NCBI GenBank assembly: GCA_001803565.1
Contig: MHDQ01000043.1
Coordinates: 1 to 17,682, forward strand
Origin: Nitrospinae bacterium RIFCSPLOWO2_12_FULL_45_22
GTDB taxonomy: Bacteria > 2-12-FULL-45-22
DNA length: 17,682 bases
Direction of reading: 5' to 3'
Both the position numbers and the translations under genes were made by a program. How positions within the stretch are numbered: position 1 is the first letter of the stretch; every line of letters starts with the position of its first letter. A model generated the notes under the pieces. That model was not told where the DNA came from. It searched no databases and saw nothing but the letters and a program-made list of their open reading frames with translations. This document shows, piece by piece, positions 13,701 to 17,682 of the stretch.

Positions 13701-14350
13701 GTGGTTATGATCCCTTTGCGGAGGGCAAACTTTATCAGTTCAGTACGGGTATGTAAATCCAGCTTGACCATAATATTGGTGCGGTGGGCCATCACCGTCT
13801 TGACACTAATACCGAGGATTTGGGCAATCCCTTTGCTGGTGTGGCCCTCCGCAATCAATTTTAGCACCTGCTTCTCCCGGTCAGATAAAGACTCATACGG
13901 GTCTTCACTGATCTCTTCCCTGTGCCTCTCTACATAACCTTCTATCACACCTCTGGCTACCTGAGGATGGAGAAAAGAGCCACCTTGATAAACCGCCCGG
14001 ATAGCCGAGACTAGCTCGGCCCCACCAGACTTCTTAAGCACATAACCAACTGCCCCGGCCTGTAAGAAGCGGAAGATGTACTCTTTGTCCTCATACTGGG
14101 TCAGGACAATAATCTTTGTCTTGGGGCTTATTTTGTGCAATTCCAGGGTAGCTTCCAGGCCACCTAAGCCAGGCATGGCAATATCCATAAGGACTATGTC
14201 CGGAGAAAACTTCATTGCTTGAGTAATGGCCTCCTTCCCATTACTGGCTTCCCCTACTACCTCTATATCCGGGTATTGGGAGAGTAGTGATCGGATACCT
14301 TCCCGTAATAGGGCATGATCATCGGCAATCAGAACCTTGATTTTATCCAT
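13697..14350 (-). CDS. NarL/FixJ-type response regulator
   Basis: This 217-residue protein has an N-terminal receiver domain with acidic pair D10-D11, phospho-acceptor D56 (DIVLMDIAMPG), the Thr of IIVLTQYED and conserved Lys in YVLKKSG. A linker (about 130-150) leads to a LuxR-type helix-turn-helix (about 151-215, LSDREKQVLKLIAEGHTSKG and GISVKTVMAHRTNIMVKLDL). It should bind DNA as a dimer when phosphorylated by the adjacent HisKA_3 kinase. The kinase gene ends 238 bp upstream; that gap holds a MITE-like palindrome, and no Shine-Dalgarno sequence precedes ATG 14350. The stop codon overlaps that of the convergent membrane-protein gene. Targets are unknown. Confidence 0.95.
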   Translation of the reverse strand: MDKIKVLIADDHALLREGIRSLLSQYPDIEVVGEASNGKEAITQAMKFSPDIVLMDIAMPGLGGLEATLELHKISPKTKIIVLTQYEDKEYIFRFLQAGAVGYVLKKSGGAELVSAIRAVYQGGSFLHPQVARGVIEGYVERHREEISEDPYESLSDREKQVLKLIAEGHTSKGIAQILGISVKTVMAHRTNIMVKLDLHTRTELIKFALRKGIITT

Positions 14351-14400
14351 AATTAGTAACTATTCAGCCACAAAAAGGCCCAAAAAAACATCAGGTTATT

Positions 14401-14557
14401 CAATGTAAAATGCAAAATTAACAATTAGCATTTCAAAATTAAAAACTGAAACTAAAGAATTTATAGAAACAGGGAGACCAAATATCCCATTCTCCAGTCT
14501 CTATTAGTCTCCTGGTTTCTCTAATTGCTAATTTTACATTGCTAATTTTGTAATGAA
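14401..14557. repeat. MITE-like palindromic element, copy B (between kinase and regulator)
   Basis: The left arm (14401-14434, containing TGCAAAATTAACAATTAGCA) is inverted relative to the right arm (about 14519-14557, containing TAATTGCTAATTTTACATT). It is alignable along its whole length with copy A at 2384-2549, including the shared ATTTATAGA and GTTTCTCTAATT blocks. By eye the two are roughly 75-80% alike. It has no coding content. Confidence 0.78.
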
Positions 14558-14588
14558 GGCAACCAGTGCTCCTTAGAAACCTGAGTAA

Positions 14589-16427
14589 TTACGATAAAGG
14601 CGCTTCGATAGTAATGCGAGTACCCATAGCCGGTGCGGTTTCCAGGGTAAAGGAGCCTCCTAGTTGATTGATCCTTTCTTTCATCCCCAGGAGTCCTAAT
14701 CCCCTCTTTTTATCGGTTGAGCTTTTCAGTTCCTCAACATCAAAACCCTTGCCATCATCTTCTATTTCTATGCTGACCATTTGGTCTCTTTGGCTATAAC
14801 CTATAACCACATTCTCTGCCTGGGCATGTTTAGCAATATTATTAATCGCCTCTTGCATTACCCGGAATATGGCAGTCTCTATCGGAGCTGGGAGTCTTTC
14901 CCTCTCTTCCTTTCCTTCAAAGGTTATCCCTACCCCAAGGGGTTCTAGTTGTCTCTGCGCATACCACTGGATAGCGGGTAGAAGCCCTAAGTCGTCTAAC
15001 ATCGCGGGCCGCAGAGCAAAGATAAGGCGATGGATACCATCCAGTATCTCTTCAGCTAAGGAGCGGGTATCCTGGAGTTTCTTTTTGAATGAAGTGTCGG
15101 GAGATTTCTCCATCTGGGTATCTAGAGCCAGTATCAAGGCGGAAAGGCTCTGGCTGGTCTCATCATGCAGCTCCCGGGCCATCCGCTTACGTTCGTCCTC
15201 CTGGGCAGAGATCACTTTCTTTAATAATTCCTGATGGGCCAGCTCTTTTCTCTTTAATGCCGCTTGAGAGGTTTCCAGTTCCTTAGTCCGTTCTTTAACC
15301 CGTTGCTCTAATTCACGATTCCATTGTTCTATAGTATCAATAGAGTCTTTGAGCTTCACCCGCATATGGTCAAAGGTCAGGGCTAATCTACCAATTTCAT
15401 CCTGCCCTGAGACGGGAATGGGCTCTTCTAAATCGCCCGAGGAGATCCTTTGGGCTGCCTGCGTTAGGCTATTTACCGGCCGGGTAATGCTCAGGCCAAT
15501 CCCCCAGGCCAATACTATGGCCAAAAGGAACAGGAACAAACTATACATTAAAATCCGGCGCAACATACCTCTGGCGGGTGCTAACACCTCAGCCTCAGCC
15601 TGTCTGATAGATACCCCCCACGGCGCCATAGCCAGGGGGACAAAGGCGATAACCTCCTGGGCTCGGCCCGTTCTCCCAACCAGACTGGTATCTTCATGAC
15701 AACTGTGACAGGTACCTACCGCAGTCTTCTTGGTTTGAATGAGGTTGGACAGGTAATTACCGTGATCAGTTGGTTTAAGTCCCCGCTGAGGGATAGAGGA
15801 ACTAATGACCCTGCCTCCCTCATCAATAATATCGAGATAACCGGTATGGTTACGGTTGAGGGCAGGGAAATTGTGCATAAAATAAGGACTACTGGGATTC
15901 ATAATGCCCCCTACCCATCCTACCAGCTTACCTTGCCAGTTTTTGATCGGCATAAAGGCAAAGGGGCCTTCGTCTTCTATTAACGATGAAATAATGGGCC
16001 TATTATCCCTTAATAATCTTTTTATGGTGGGGTTAGTAAAAAGATCTCTGCCTGACCACTCTTTGCGATAAGGTTCGCTCCAGAGGAGGGCACCCTGGGT
16101 ATTGAGTAGAAACACTCCCCCACTAAAAATGGAATTGAGATAAGCATTATGGAGGGCCTCTTTTTCGGGGGTAAGGTCACTGTCTTCCAGGTCCACACCG
16201 GGTAAGGACGATACTGCTTCTAAACGGCTAAGGTTTTGCTGGAGGATATAATCCCAATGATTAGCTATGGCCTGGGTTAAAGTTAGCCGTTCCTGGAAAG
16301 TACGCTGGATATTTTCCTGCATACCGAGATAGCCCGAAATATTCAGGGTGCCAATAATAACCAGCATGCCCATTATCACCAGTACCATGACCCTTCGTTT
16401 GAGGCTGGAAAAAACCCTTCTTTTCAC
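14589..16427 (-). CDS. HisKA_3 sensor histidine kinase with periplasmic CxxCH motif
   Basis: This 612-residue protein has helix 1 (about 13-34), a large extracytoplasmic sensor region of Cache-like layout (about 35-290) and helix 2 (about 291-313). HAMP (about 314-367) and a coiled coil (368-410) follow, then the HisKA_3 box with H421 (RMARELHDETSQSLSAL) and an HATPase domain (EAINNIAKHAQ; DDGKGF 557-562; RGLGLLGMKERI). The sensor region ends with VGTCHSCHEDTS: C240, C243 and H244 form a c-type haem motif just before the PLAMAPWGVSIRQ strand. Redox or gas sensing through one bound haem is a fair inference. It starts at GTG 16427, overlapping the upstream TGA (GTGA, 16424-16427), which implies coupling to the membrane-anchored protein. 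Its output partner should be the NarL-type regulator. Confidence 0.94.
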   Translation of the reverse strand: MKRRVFSSLKRRVMVLVIMGMLVIIGTLNISGYLGMQENIQRTFQERLTLTQAIANHWDYILQQNLSRLEAVSSLPGVDLEDSDLTPEKEALHNAYLNSIFSGGVFLLNTQGALLWSEPYRKEWSGRDLFTNPTIKRLLRDNRPIISSLIEDEGPFAFMPIKNWQGKLVGWVGGIMNPSSPYFMHNFPALNRNHTGYLDIIDEGGRVISSSIPQRGLKPTDHGNYLSNLIQTKKTAVGTCHSCHEDTSLVGRTGRAQEVIAFVPLAMAPWGVSIRQAEAEVLAPARGMLRRILMYSLFLFLLAIVLAWGIGLSITRPVNSLTQAAQRISSGDLEEPIPVSGQDEIGRLALTFDHMRVKLKDSIDTIEQWNRELEQRVKERTKELETSQAALKRKELAHQELLKKVISAQEDERKRMARELHDETSQSLSALILALDTQMEKSPDTSFKKKLQDTRSLAEEILDGIHRLIFALRPAMLDDLGLLPAIQWYAQRQLEPLGVGITFEGKEERERLPAPIETAIFRVMQEAINNIAKHAQAENVVIGYSQRDQMVSIEIEDDGKGFDVEELKSSTDKKRGLGLLGMKERINQLGGSFTLETAPAMGTRITIEAPLS

Positions 16428-16960
16428 CTTTCACGCACCATGCTTTTGGCGATCTTTAAGAGCTCGGTCTCTGAGAACCGGGCAGTAATAATAACCTGCC
16501 GGTCAGAACCCCTCCACCATACGCAGTTCCACCTCTGCCCATCGTCCTTAATAAAGGAGGCAAAGGTGGCCGCCTGCCTATTCAGCTTAATAGGTATTTC
16601 CTGGCCATAGGAGTTTAGCGGGAACAGTTCGGGGAGGGAAGGGGTTTGTTCAGAAAAAACCTGATGGATAGTCATCATTAAATCTTGATTTCTTCGATCA
16701 CGAAAGGATAATGAAACCATGCGATAAGGCCTTTGCTGTGCCTGTGTCTCTGCCGGAGGCCAGGAGATATAATCGGGGAAATAGGCCGGTAGAAGCAGTT
16801 TGATTCTTAATTTATACTCCGCTTCTTCTACCGCATTAAAGGTTTGCATAGCTTGATCCTTATAGATCAACGGTGGGATCCCATTCAAAACAAACAATGT
16901 CCCGGTTACAATTCCCATAACCAGCATTAATGAGATCAATATCTTAAAAAGCTCTTTCAT
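16424..16960 (-). CDS. Membrane-anchored protein of unknown function, DUF4367-like C-terminus
   Basis: This 178-residue protein has an N-terminal hydrophobic segment (about 8-28, ISLMLVMGIVTGTLFVLNG) and an exported remainder. The first exported stretch (YKLRIKLLLPAYFPDYISWP) is followed by a beta-rich part. The end reads LNRQAATF...RWNCVWWRGSDRQVIITA then FSETELLKIAKSM. That last pattern resembles the DUF4367 domain seen in anti-sigma-like and lipoprotein sensors, but the match is by eye. It begins 22 bp after the M56 peptidase gene and overlaps the kinase start by 4 bp, so the three look like one operon. It may be a periplasmic accessory or substrate of the peptidase or an input for the kinase; both are inference. 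I see no signal-peptidase II lipobox. Confidence 0.82.
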   Translation of the reverse strand: MKELFKILISLMLVMGIVTGTLFVLNGIPPLIYKDQAMQTFNAVEEAEYKLRIKLLLPAYFPDYISWPPAETQAQQRPYRMVSLSFRDRRNQDLMMTIHQVFSEQTPSLPELFPLNSYGQEIPIKLNRQAATFASFIKDDGQRWNCVWWRGSDRQVIITARFSETELLKIAKSMVRER

Positions 16961-16982
16961 CTTTTGTAACTCTCATAATTTC

Positions 16983-17682
16983 TTATACAACAAAAAATAA
17001 GAGCAAGGCAAGGGCCATCGCGGTCATTACTAAGCGGGCATTAGGATAATTAAGATCGGGGTTAGGCCTGGGTCGTGCCAGTCTCTCTACCCGCTCCGTT
17101 AGGCAAGCCTTCTTGGCCTGAAGACCCAAGGATAGCCGGAGCCGGCGGCCCTTTTGTCTTAAAAGGGGGTCTCCTTCTATTATCCGATAGACCTTAATCA
17201 GGCCTGAGGCCAGGGCTAAAGGCTTTTGGCTTATGGCAACTGCCAGATCATCACAGGCCTTTTCTGTATCCTGTATAATACGGCGAAAAGCGATAAGGAC
17301 GATGGGATTAAAGAACATCAGGATACGGAAAAAAAATAACACCCCCAGTTTCAGATGATCTCTCCGGACAATATGAATTATCTCATGTGCCAGGGCCCCT
17401 TTCAATTCATCTGGGTCAAGACTATCTATAATGGATTTAGAGATCAAGATGTCCGACCTGATAAAACCCGAGGTATGGATAATCGGCTTAGTGGAGTTTG
17501 TAAGGACCACGGGGGGGATGCCTCCTCCAAGGCTATCATTTATATCCATCAGGGCCTTTTTTAACTTGGGGCTATTGACCTTACCCGTTTTACTGTGGCG
17601 TCTAATACGCATTACCTGCCTGATGAAAGGGATAACCTCTTGCCCCAGGAAGATAATGCTTACAAGACAAGTGAGAATAATC
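16983..17682 (-). CDS. M56 (BlaR1/MecR1-like) membrane zinc metallopeptidase, N-terminus cut by window edge
   Basis: The frame stays open from ATG 17612 back to the right edge, so the gene starts beyond the window; the ATG is probably internal. The extra codons (ILTCLVSIIFLGQEVIPFI) add part of a membrane helix. The visible part has the zinc motif HExxH in ALAHEIIHIVRRDH and a downstream Glu in QDTEKACDDLAVAI as likely third ligand. A hydrophobic segment follows the HExxH motif (GVLFFFRILMFFNPIVLIAF), and a C-terminal helix is ALALLLFFVV. M56 peptidases cleave regulators in response to outside signals, classically BlaI/MecI. There is no large extracellular sensor after the protease domain here, unlike BlaR1. 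It leads an operon with the membrane-anchored protein and the haem-motif kinase. Any BlaI-like partner would lie outside the window. Confidence 0.88.
   Translation of the reverse strand, partial: IILTCLVSIIFLGQEVIPFIRQVMRIRRHSKTGKVNSPKLKKALMDINDSLGGGIPPVVLTNSTKPIIHTSGFIRSDILISKSIIDSLDPDELKGALAHEIIHIVRRDHLKLGVLFFFRILMFFNPIVLIAFRRIIQDTEKACDDLAVAISQKPLALASGLIKVYRIIEGDPLLRQKGRRLRLSLGLQAKKACLTERVERLARPRPNPDLNYPNARLVMTAMALALLLFFVV

Overview
The window is one accessory-looking stretch of a bacterial chromosome with moderate GC. It probably comes from an uncultured Gram-negative anaerobe. The evidence is an ABC-type O-antigen/surface-polysaccharide export pair, a secreted DUF1329-type protein, and oxygen-sensitive benzoyl-CoA-reductase-like Fe-S subunits. 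The phylum cannot be fixed from this sequence. Nearly all genes lie on the minus strand; the one clear exception is a small membrane protein at 13242-13700. Both ends cut genes: a glycosyltransferase at the left edge and an M56 peptidase at the right edge.

Layout from left to right. (1) 1-3390: surface polysaccharide export, read in the order Wzm-like permease, Wzt-like ATPase with carbohydrate-binding tail, then a family 4 glycosyltransferase overlapping it by 4 bp. (2) 3506-8479: a putative CoA-thioester operon, read as enoyl-CoA hydratase-like, divergent SDR, benzoyl-CoA reductase C-like, B-like, then a small secreted protein. A good sigma70-type promoter sits upstream at about 8616-8643. 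(3) 9115-10518: a secreted DUF1329-type protein. (4) 10722-12721: dodecin, CBS-pair protein and glgC (ADP-glucose synthesis), behind a convincing sigma54 promoter (12802-12817) with an upstream dyad (12953-12970). (5) 13242-13700: a small membrane protein on the plus strand with a structured 5' leader. (6) 13697-17682: an M56 metallopeptidase, a membrane-anchored protein, a sensor kinase with a periplasmic CxxCH motif, and a NarL-type response regulator.

Almost every intergenic gap holds nested inverted repeats. Two copies of a roughly 160-bp palindromic, MITE-like element split wzm from wzt and the kinase from its regulator. A second family has outer arms like GTAACCGTTCAC and inner arms like GTCATTCTGAGC; two complete copies are in gaps at 7517-7652 and 10555-10666, with a related inner-arm copy at 6563-6638. 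A third compound palindrome fills most of the 635-bp gap at 8480-9114.

The most interesting biology is the acyl-CoA module. It has two electron-accepting reductase/dehydratase subunits without their ATPase partner. They sit beside an SDR that has lost the YxxxK catalytic pair and a crotonase whose second catalytic Glu position holds His. Further points of interest are the haem-motif sensor kinase, the sigma54-controlled dodecin-CBS-glgC operon, and the repeats placed exactly at junctions between partner genes. No tRNA, rRNA, CRISPR array or intact insertion sequence was seen.
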